Shown: positions 55,079 through 64,000 of the stretch, piece by piece
How the letters are laid out: each line of letters begins with the position of its first letter
How positions within the stretch are numbered: position 1 is the stretch's first letter
Source: Multifurca ochricompacta
Taxonomy: Eukaryota; Basidiomycota; Agaricomycetes; Russulales; Russulaceae
Direction: 5' to 3'
Length of the DNA: 64,000 nt
NCBI GenBank assembly: GCA_022496185.1
Contig: WTXG01000023.1
Location: 1 to 64,000, forward strand
Position numbers and translations under genes: made by a program
Notes under the pieces: generated by a model
The model's input: the letters and a program-made list of their open reading frames with translations, nothing else
Databases searched by the model: none
What the model was told of the DNA's origin: nothing

Positions 55079-58000
55079 GAGGTCAGGGGGAGGTCTGGGA
55101 AAGTTCTGTCTGTGAATCGCAGTTTCTTTGTACGGCGTTAGAAGGTTAGCATGGAAGACGGGATGTATTTCCAGGTGGCAGGTAACGTGAGCTTGTATGT
55201 AATGTCTGAGAGCTTCTGTTCAATTACAAAGGGGCCGTGGCATCTGGGAGCTAGTTTTGCCGTTGGGTGTGACGTATGGATATTGCGCCCTTCTAGCCAG
55301 ACTTGATCTCCAACCTGGTAGGGCATAAACCTAGTGGGCTTCTCGGCTAGGGTCCTTTGCGCCTTCTGAAGGTTGTCATTGGCCGATTTCCGTATCTCCT
55401 CCCATTGGCCGATACGCTGTGTCACAGATGGTACATTCGTGGGTTTGTCTGTCCATGTGGTGCGAGGGTTCCATCCCATAATAAGGGAGAAGGGGTGGTC
55501 TTCGTTGTTCCATTTGGCCAACTATTGTGCGCAAACTCAGCTGTTGCCAGCCATTCTGCCCAGTTGTTCTGTCGTTCATTACACCAAAATCAAAGATACT
55601 GTTCTAGCCATTGGTTTGTTCGCTCCGACTGTCCGTCCGTCTGGGGGTGATATGCGGTAGAAATGTTCTGCTGAATGTCGAGACGTTTACAGAGGGCTCG
55701 TGCGAACATGGAAGCGAACCATGGGTCTCGGTCGGAAATAATCTTCTGTGGCAGTCCATAATGCCGGTAAACGTGGTCCAGGTAGAGTTTCACAACCCCT
55801 TCCGCTGAGATTGTCTTGTTACAGGGGATAAGAGAGCAGCTTTCGAGTAGTCATGGTCTGTGATGGTGAGTATCGAGTCGTATCCTTGTGACTGTGGGAG
55901 TTTGACAATGAAGTCCATGGCGATGGTCTGGAAGGGAGCTGTTGTGATTGGCATAATGGGTGAAAGTGCCGGCGGTCTTGGGTGAGTATTTACTTTGTTT
56001 GCCTGGCATTCTGCACATCCTTTGACATATGCTTCAACATCCTTTTTCATGTTTGGCCACCAGTAATCTCGTTTGGCAAGGGCATATGTGTTTGCAATCC
56101 CCGGGTGTCCTGCAGAGGGAAGGTCGTGGTGAAAATGAATCACCCCCCTCTTAATGTTGTCGCCACTGGTGACAACCAATCGATCGCCGTCCTTCCACCA
56201 GAGGCCGTCTTTCATTTTTATGTTATGCGGCTCTGCCCAGGATTTGCACAATTCCTGGTTCATGTTCTGCGTTACTTGGGCCCATAGATCCATGTCATGG
56301 AGGCTGACAACAGCGGTCTTCGCGAAGACATCTTCTGGTAAAACGACAATATTGTCATTGTTGTTTTCCCCTTCATCTCGTCCAATTGGTCTGGACAGTG
56401 CATCAGCTTGTGCATTACGAGCTCCAGGTAGGTGCTTGAGTGTGAAATTGTATTCTTCAAGCTCCAGGACTTCTCGTGCTATCCGTCGGCTGATCTTATG
56501 CGGTTCTCTCCAGTACAGAAGGTTGGAGTGGTCTGTATAGATGATGGTCTTGTGCGGAGATCCAGCCAAGTATGGTCGCCAGTGTCGTAATGCTTTAACG
56601 ATAGCTAATAGTTCCCTGTCCCAAATGTCATAATTTCTTTCTGCTGGCGAGAACGTTTCCAAGTAGAATGTGACGGGTGAAGAATCCCCCAGTATCTCTT
56701 TGTGATAAGACTGCGCTGTTGGCATACATGGAAGCATCAACTTCTAGTTCAAAGGGTTGGCTAGGTCAGGTTGGATAAGAACTGGCTCGGAGCTGATGAT
56801 CGCTTTTATCTGGTCAAATGCTTTCTGTTGTAGTTCGTCCCAGTGCCAGGGCACGTCTTTCTTCAACAGGTCGTTAAGTGGTCGAGCGATAGCCGAGAAT
56901 CCCTTGACAAACGTCGGTAGAAGTTGCAAAATCCAATAAACGATCTGACGTCCTTGGTACACTGAGGGGCGGTCCATTCTCAAATGCCTTGTACTTTTAC
57001 AGGGTCCATACGCACTTGTCCCCCTTCTAGGATAACACCCAGATATTCAACAGTCTTTTGCTCGAAGGAACATTTGGCGGGTTTCAGATAGAGGTCATGT
57101 TTTGCCAGGATTTCTAGTACCTCGTGAACTCAGGTTCAGTGGTGGTGAATGTCATCTTTCGTGGCTACCAGGATATCATCCATATATACCACGACCTCTT
57201 CTGTGAGGATCAGGTCTCGGAAAATGTGATTCATCATAGCTTGGAAGGTTGCCGGTGAGTTCATCAGGCCAAAAACATAACATTGGGTTCAAAGAGTCCT
57301 TGATTGGTCTTGAAGGCAGCTTTGGGCTGGTCGCCTTCTCGGATGCGAATGTTATTGTATCCCCAACAACATCCATCTTTGAAAACAGGGCTTTGTCACA
57401 CATTTTGTCGACGATTTCTGAGATGAGAGGAAGTGGGTAGTTATTTTTCACTGTGAGTTCGTTAATCCGTCTGTAGTCCTGTACCGGTCGCAGTTTCCCG
57501 TCCTTCTTTTTAATGAAAAAGAAGGGTGATGCATAAGGCGAGTTGGAAGGTCGTATGTAGCCTTTTGCCAGGTGTTCCTCCAGGAAGGTAGAAAGCGCTT
57601 CTTTCTCTGGCTGCGATAGGGGATAGATCTTACAGTCCACTGATCGCGGGGCATCTGGGACGAAATCAATAGCATGGTCCCAAGGTCAAGAGGGAGGGAA
57701 GCGTTGCGATTCTTCCTCTGAGAAGACCTTCCAGTGTTGATGATATTCTGCAGGGACTACTTCTTCAAACGTTCTTTCGGGATTCTTCTGTGCCTCTGCC
57801 TGGGCCAGTTCCGATGCTTTCGTGACATAACAATACACCTGGTCCACAGGTTCCACGTCACTCCAGGTGACAGCCGATCCCATGACAATAGCATGGGTGA
57901 GAGGGTGTCGTGCAGTGTAGTCATATCCTAGGGACATAATGATGACTGGGTAGAAATCTTTATCCATGGTGGCCTCGGCCCAGTTGATCTTAGGTTCGAA

Positions 58001-58377
58001 TGCTGCCAGCCATGGGTATCCTAGAACCATGTCTTCTTCTCCTAGATCTGTGATGAGGAAGCAAAGTTGCTTCATTCGTTCCCCACCTGTACTTCTAGAT
58101 CACAGCAATGTGTGATTTTCCCAGCTTTGTTAGCTGTCCCATCTATGTTCCAAATGTTTTTCTCTTGGGGAAGTAACTGTGTCCCCAACCCTAGTGTCCT
58201 CTGGAGTCGTTGGCTAATAAAGTTGTCAGTAGCTCCAGAGTCAATTAAGATTCGTCTGTCGGCTGTCTTCTGTTTGGTTTCAAAATGTACTGGTATTTTT
58301 AACGATTTGAAACGACTAGTATACACAGAAGTTACATGGAGTGCTCTTGCCCAGGCCGATGGGGTCGAGCCGATCAA
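55079..58377 (-). pseudogene. pol: Element E pol remnants
   Basis: Domains in order: protease DSGATDNF near 58240, a frameshift near 58075, FCYVTKASELAQ-like linker, and RT start [15 protein letters not shown] at 57640. YMDD is encoded at 57186-57175 but out of frame with the RT start. RNase H (IWDRELLAIVKALRHW) and integrase zinc region are in 56740-55790, the core with HPQTDGQSERTNQW at about 55660-55610, and the integrase C-terminal part in 55521-55138. At least six frame breaks were seen by comparison with B. It is the most degraded Gypsy pol here. Confidence 0.85.
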
Positions 58378-59894
58378 AAATCCTTCTGGCCAAAGGCCTT
58401 ATCGACGATCAAGGCGTGTACTGCCTCGTCTTCGTTCATCATGTGTTCCCAGATGGCTGCCGCTTTCTGCTCTTTAGTTTTGGGGCGGTTACTGGGTTTT
58501 CTTTGACTGGGGTAGGTAGGTTCTGTATTGTCATGGTAGTGGTGGCTGCTGTTGCTTCAGCAGCACGAACTGTTTTCTTTGGGCAGAATCGTGACATGTG
58601 CCCTGTGCTCGGCAGTGAAAGCAGCACCCTTCCTTCATAAGGTTTTTCTTTTCGTCATCAGTAAGGGCTGCACGGGCCTTGGTATGATCTGCCGATGTGT
58701 CCATGGCGTTGGGGTCTCGAGGGTGGGTAGGTTTTACCCCAAACGCCGCTTTCCACTGATCACGGGTTTTACCCTTCTTCGTGTCAACTCCAAATCGTGT
58801 TTGGAAGTCTAAATAATCCTGTTGCTGCGTTCTGGCAGCACTTGTCCACTGGCTCCATGATTCGGGGTGATGGAATTGGATGATGTTCTTCACCAGGGGG
58901 TTGGGCAACCCCTGGGAGAAGAGGTCGAGCGTTGCCTCTTCATTTACATCGTACCCCGCTCTCTTGGCCAGGTTGCGAAATCTGGCTACATAGCCATCCA
59001 AGTCCCCTCTCTCCATTTTAAGGGACTTTAGTTCTCTGGCAGCCTTCTGCTTGGCCTGCCCATCCGTGAAGGCGTCTTTGAATCTTTGCGCCACTATATC
59101 CCACAGGTCCTCATCTGTGGTTCTGATTCCGGCTGTAATCCTGTCATTCAGCCATTCAATCTGCTCCATTGTCCAATCATCGACAGAATCTCCCCTGATA
59201 AGCGAGAGGAAGAGATTGGTTCGTTGAAACGGATTCACAATCTGTGGGACGTCATGATTGAAGTTTTTGAACGTCTCGAACTCGAGCATGAACTTCTTGC
59301 TCTGTGATCGATCACCAGTGAATGTAGTCGGCAGGACTCCCATAAGGCGTCCTGATGGGGGGGGAAGTTTGGAGCGGGGACAATGGGAGCGGGGTCGGGT
59401 AACTGTGCAGCAATGGTCGACATTGTTGGGTACGTAAGAGTCGGGGTGTCTGAGGTTTGTCGTGTGATCTGGGGAGAGACTAAAGCAGATGTTCTGAACA
59501 TAGTACTCTCGGGTGCAACTGTCTGAGCCGTAAAACTGGTGGCTATGACTTGTGCGTCTTCGCTGCTTTCTTCGATGTATTCTTCTGGTTCTGAATCTGT
59601 GATGATGGCTGGAGGATTCTCTCTCCAAGGTCCTAGGCCGTACTCTGGTGGGGCGGGTCCTGTGGTAACCCAGGAACGATGGCTTCTAGAGTAACGGATA
59701 CGGTACCAGACCCTCTTCTGTTCGTCATATTCAACTGGCTGGTACTGGTCGTCGTGATAGATGTAGTATCCAAACTCGGTTTCAAAATCTTTCCAGACGG
59801 CAGAGCCAAGGACTTGTTGTGAAAGATTATCCTCGTCTCGGCGGTCGATGAGTTCTTCGTTGTGCAAGGTCTGACTGCGGCTGGATGAAGCCAC
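58374..59894 (-). pseudogene. gag: Element E gag
   Basis: Opens at GTG 59894 (ASSSRSQTLHNEELID) with no upstream ATG. A base is lost in the C run near 59362, the same place as in D. The core follows (FTGDRSQSKKFMLEFETF; FTDGQAKQKAARELKS). The knuckle CFHCRAQG-HMSRFC is broken by a missing base near 58603, and a second shift follows. The end reads AFGQKDF and TGA in the GATTTTTGA overlap with pol. Confidence 0.86.
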
Positions 59895-59903
59895 GGTGGG
59901 GAG

Positions 59904-59914
59904 AGACTCGACTT
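59904..59914 (-). other. Self-complementary primer-binding site of E
   Basis: Minus-strand AAGTCGAGTCT, two bases after the 5' LTR, pairs perfectly with AGACTCGACTT (minus strand of 60143-60153) in that LTR, just downstream of TATATAAG. Confidence 0.74.
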
Positions 59915-59916
59915 AA

Positions 59917-60510
59917 TGTAACGCCTGGTGCGGGCGTTCGTCACGACGTGTGATAAGTCGCGTAGCGAAACTACGAAGTCAGGTGTACACTGTCTTTCAA
60001 GTGCACGGAGGTCAGGTGAGAAGTCAACACAAAGGAGCTAATCCCTTAGTGCCGGTGAGCGGAAGAGTGCCAGAAGCACTGAGACGATTCAAGAGTCGGG
60101 TCTTAGGAATCACCCAGAAGGTAATGCACCAAGTCAATTAAGAAGTCGAGTCTAAGGTATACAGGCTATCTAGGCAGGCCTTATATACGTAATAGAGGTC
60201 GGAGTCTGGATCAGAGTATAGTACTCGGTGTATCAACGGAATCGTAATCTATCCAAAGAGGGAACGGGATTGAGTGGGCCAGGTGAGAATATATGTAGAC
60301 GAATCTGGTATAGTCGCAGTTCTGGTGGGAAAATACGTAAGCGTCCTTGCGTAAAGTATGAGTCAGAGATAAGCACAGCCTTGGGTCAATGATAAGGAAC
60401 AAATAGGTACAAAGAAAGTCATAACACGGTCAACAAAGGGATAAACAGAGCCAAAGGTCATGTCACGTGAGGGAAAGAGAAAACAAGACGACGCCATGGG
60501 GTTCGTAACA
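59917..60510 (-). repeat. 5' LTR of element E
   Basis: 594 bp, with intact TATATAAG and an intact PBS complement. Confidence 0.92.
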
Positions 60511-61215
60511 ATGAGGGACCCTAAGCGGGTGAAACATCTTAAGCTCCTTGAGTGCGCACTAGGTATTAGTAACTTCATAGTTGTAGCTGGGTTTTTGTCC
60601 CATAGATAGTCTTAGTAGGCCTATAGCCAGAAGCTTGTGGCTTTAAGTCCAGTCAATGCTTGGCTCTGTCTGTAAGCTGGGTTTAGTGACCTGCATGTGG
60701 AGTTTAGGGTCTAGAACAAGGCATGGGTAGTCACTCCCATGACGCTTGGGCTCAATACAAGTAGGCTGCACTACTATAGTCTATACATAGTAGATATAGT
60801 CTTCATCTCTGGGCATAAGTATCCATTGCCTTTGTAGGGTAACCACACCCTACCAGAGACAGACTAGACATCTGCTCAGTCATGGCCCCAATCATCTAGG
60901 GCTTAATCATGGACTCCACCACCAGCATTAGAGGAAGGGCTATACACCCTTTGTCTCTAATGGAACTTGCAGTTGGCTCCTCCATGACATGACTCCCAGT
61001 CCTGATTACACTAGACACTCTGGCTAGTCTACCAGAGCTTATGTCTAGTTGCAGGATTGTGCTAGACAGCTTTACTATACCTAGAAAGTTGCACAACAGA
61101 GGCAGGACCTTCTTAGGTTCTGAAGCATAGCACCACAGTGTGGGGTGGCACTCTTAAGTGAGACCTGGGCACTGGTTCTAACTGCTCCTTGGAACCAGGA
61201 ACATCACATCTCAAA

Positions 61216-64000
61216 ATGCCGTCCTCAATTGTCTTCCCTCCCTCCTCCAAGATGGAGCGCCTTGATGGCTCCAACTGGCAGGTCTGGTCTGCCAACTTTA
61301 ATGCCCTTTTGAGGATGAATGGGCTCAGGAGGCACATTGTTACGCCTTACTCTGATATGCCCCTCCTCCCAGAGGACAAGGAGGAAAAGGAAAAAATGCA
61401 GAAGGAAGTCATTGATCCCATCCTTAGGGAATGGATGGGAGAAGAGGAAATGCTCATTGGGCTCCTCTTTCTTAATGTCACCCAAGAAGTCTACTCCCAA
61501 GTAGCTTCTGATGCCAATTATCCTTCTCTTAGTGAGAAGTATAATAAGTTGGAGCGGCTGTATGGCTCTGTAGGTAGCATGGCCACATATAATTTGTGGC
61601 TTGCCCTGGTGTCCTTCCATCTTGATGAAGGACAATCATTCAGGACTCAATTACAAAGAGTCCTGGATGCCAGGAGTACCCTTAGGGAGAATGGGATGGA
61701 GGTCAATGATCTCCAGATGAGCTTCATATTGCTGAAAGCTCTCCCAGACTCCTACAGTGCCATTGCCGGCTCTATACTGGCCTCTGGCAATCCAGAGCGA
61801 CTCTCACCTCAGGACCTTGTGCAGAGGTTCCTAAATGAGGAGAGTCATCTGGCAGGTCCCTCGGGAAGTGGTAGTGCAGTCCTATCTAAGGCTGCACCTG
61901 TCAAATCAAAACCAAAAAATACAAATTTATCACCACTTCCTGCTGCTGCCCCTGGTTCACAAGGGGTGGTCTGCTTCTATTGCCAAAAGCCTGGACACAA
62001 GTCCAACGCTTGTGCAAAGAAGAAGAAGGACCTGGAAAATGCCAAAAAGGGCAAGGCAGGGAACAAGAAGAGGGCTGAGGCCCAACATGTACACACTATA
62101 GCCACTGTAGTTAATGGTAGTGGCAAAATAGAGGAGGTGCAAGAAGCACCTCGCATTCACCTTTATGTTCACACCTATAATCTGGATATTAATTCAGATT
62201 ATTGGATGCTTGATAGTGGAGCAACGGCCCATTTCAGTCCAAACCTTGAAGACTTTGATACATATAAAGTCGACGCCACCCATGAAGTATCACTAGGCAA
62301 CAACTCCATAGTCAAAACAAATGGAATTGGCACTGTGATCATCAGGACTGATCAAGGTTTTGACTTAGAATTGAGCAATGTGCTCCACATGCCTGGAGGA
62401 CATAAAATACTCTCCACCAGTGCCCTGGTAGAAAAAGGGGCAACTGTGTTCTTTGATAACAAGAAGGCAACAATTAAATATGGCAATAACATTATAGCGG
62501 AAGCATGGAAGTTTGGAAAATTGTATTGGGTACTAGGCAAACACGTCCTAAGTAGTATCCATACATCTGCATCTGCCTCACTTGAAATCTGGCATCAAAG
62601 AATGGGCCACATGTCTAAAGAAGCCCTGAAGAGATATGCTCCTGAGGTGGTCAAAGGCCTCAAAATTAATAATAGCCAAGTGGAAGACAAGCCATGTTAT
62701 GGCTGTGAAATGGGCAAGTCCCATCATCTTCCATTTCCCCCATCTTCAAAGCATGCTTCTGCCCCCCTCAAGATCCTTCATAGTGATCTTGTAGGTCCCT
62801 TGCAGTGCAGTTCAATACAAGGGAATCTATACTTTGCCACTTTCTTGGATGACTTTAGCAGATACACTTTAATCATTCCAATGAAGTCAAAAGATCTGTT
62901 TACACCAGTTTTTAATAAACTGAAGACACTACTTGAAAATAAATTTAATCATAAAATCAAGTGATAAACAGGCATGTGCGCACAGTGATACTGACTGTAG
63001 TTAGCGTGTAAGGCTAGATAAAGACAAGTTAACTTCAGAGGTAGAAGAAACTCTATTATACTATACTACTGACCTAGATAAAGACAAGTTACTACTAGGA
63101 GCGTTAGTCTCAAGGTATGATAGTAAGTAGAAGAAAGGACTTACACTTCAGAGGTAGAAGAAACTCTGAAGTGTAAGAGATGAAACAGACACCCTTATAT
63201 ACACTTGAAGGGATGGTCTGTGCACAATGGAATGCGCTAGAATGTACTACTGAGGGACTAAGGTCATTGGCCAGTGAGATATCACATGCTACACAGGATT
63301 ACTAAGGTACATCAGTCAGCTGCTGCGCATCACGAGAAAGAAAGTAATAATGATATGGTAAAAAGTCTGAAACTCCGAATCAATATCTAATCTAATCTAG
63401 CACAGCTTAGACCCTAACCTAGATGCCTGAAGCACCTCAAGACACATGCCATGTCAACATCAAGTGTCTTCATACAGATCGTGGTGGCAAGTATGTGAAC
63501 AGGGCACTGAGGGCAACGCTCGAAGATATTGGCATAGAGCATAAATTTACAATGCTGTATAGTCCACAACAGAATGGAAGGGCTGAGAGGTTCAATAGAA
63601 CCATTATGGAAAAAGGCACTAGCATGCTGCATGATGCTGGCCTGTCTCTCGGTTTTTGGGAGTGTGCTGTCGAGACAGCATGTCATATATATAACAGAAC
63701 TCCCATCCGTTCTAATAAGTGGAAAACTCCACTTGAGCTTCTGGTTGGGAACAAACCAGATGTCTCGTATTTCAAGGTCTTTGGCTGCAAAGCCTATTAT
63801 CATGTTCCAGAGGGCAAGCGGCGTAAATTAGATCCCAAAGCTAGGGAAGCCGTCTTTGTTGGGTATGAACCCACTTCTAAGGGTTATACACTTTGGGATA
63901 GTCATACCCGGTCTCTCATCTTTTCACAAGATGTTACATTTGATGAGAGATCCTTCCCATCCCACTCTGTGAAGGACAGCAGAGCAGATAAACCAATAGA
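61216..64000 (+). pseudogene. Copia G gag-pol: Gag, zinc knuckle, protease, integrase (split by a solo LTR)
   Basis: ATG at 61216 (PSSIVFPPSSKM). The Gag region has LYGSVGSMATYNLW and LLKALPDSYSAIAGSIL. The zinc knuckle CFYCQKPGHKSNAC is near 61972-62013. Protease is DYWMLDSGATAHFSP at about 62200. The integrase has an HHCC region (HQRMGHMS...CYGCEMGK; 62590-62715) and core acidic positions in HSDLVGPL, FLDDFSRY and, beyond the solo LTR, HTDRGGKYV and SPQQNGRAERFNRT. The frame 61216-62961 continues exactly at 63465 once the LTR and one TCAAG are removed, with no stop or frameshift, so the element was intact when the LTR element inserted. RT/RNase H lie beyond 64000. Confidence 0.93.
62962..63459 (-). 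repeat. Solo LTR (family S), minus orientation, in Copia G integrase
   Basis: 498 bp, TGATAAACAG...TGTCAACA as written on plus, flanked by TCAAG (62957-62961, 63460-63464). It has the perfect 14-bp inverted repeat and a TATATA box. Disrupts integrase after the FNHKIK residues. Confidence 0.93.

Larger units (their letters stand above)
53002..60510 (-). mobile_element. Ty3/Gypsy chromovirus E
   Basis: Two 594-bp LTRs (53002-53595 is 3', 59917-60510 is 5'), TGTAAC/GTAACA-like ends. Flanks TGATT and ATGAG do not match. By eye the LTRs differ almost only at CpG sites. Gag, pol and ORF3 are present but heavily frameshifted. The left flank is a family S LTR and the right flank is Copia G leader, two sites that are not contiguous in relatives. 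Confidence 0.92.
60511..64000 (+). mobile_element. Ty1/Copia element G (5' leader, gag-pol; continues beyond the window)
   Basis: 60511-61215 is a leader of about 700 nt, collinear with Copia H. It is followed by a single gag-pol frame in Copia order (Gag, protease, integrase, then RT outside the window). Its LTR is missing on the left because element E joins at 60511. A solo LTR splits the integrase. Confidence 0.92.

Overview
The window looks like a repeat-rich locus of a basidiomycete (mushroom-type) fungus. Host genes are confined to the first 7 kb. They have introns of 50-61 nt with GT-AG ends, encode a cytochrome P450 and a GT8 glycosyltransferase typical of Agaricomycetes, and one unrecognised acidic/coiled-coil protein. 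From about 7.9 kb to the end almost everything is transposable-element DNA: chromodomain Ty3/Gypsy elements (five copies, here A to E), Ty1/Copia (two copies, G and H), a LINE with endonuclease, RT and RNase H (F), a hAT-type MITE, an inverted-repeat element and several solo LTRs.

Layout. 1-866 (-) 5' half of a P450; 2664-3716 (-) GT8 glycosyltransferase; 5802-6814 (+) unknown nuclear-looking protein; 7937-9380 inverted-repeat element holding LINE 3' tails; 9412-40056 (-) LINE F, bounded by a 14-bp target-site duplication (TSD). Inside F lie a 502-bp hAT MITE (9443-9944, 8-bp TSD) and a three-deep nest of LTR elements: A (12241-34648, +, TSD GGCAA) cut by B (13681-28486, -, TSD TACCA), cut by C (15641-22954, +, TSD GATAT). 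Then come a solo LTR (40589-41084), a tRNA-like sequence (41329-41402), a kinase-like pseudogene cut by Gypsy D (42264-49704, +), a minisatellite, a fragmented Copia H (about 50797-52861) carrying two solo LTRs, Gypsy E (53002-60510, -), and Copia G (60511 to the window end, +) broken by another solo LTR.

How the parts work. The Gypsy elements encode Gag (zinc knuckle), then protease-RT-RNase H-integrase-chromodomain in the -1 frame after a GATTTTT site, then an additional third ORF between integrase and the 3' LTR. There are two unrelated ORF3 types. The A/C type ends in an IDLT-acidic (SUMO-interaction-like) tail. The B/D/E type carries four zinc-knuckle-like motifs and a conserved acidic tail, and in E is in frame with the chromodomain. 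Every Gypsy family has an 11-nt primer-binding site complementary to a stretch of its own LTR about 30 nt downstream of a TATA box, the arrangement of Tf1-type self-priming. Nearly all LTR-LTR differences in A, B, C and E are CpG to TpG/CpA, and many stop codons are CGA to TGA, pointing to cytosine-methylation decay. None of the Gypsy copies is fully intact.
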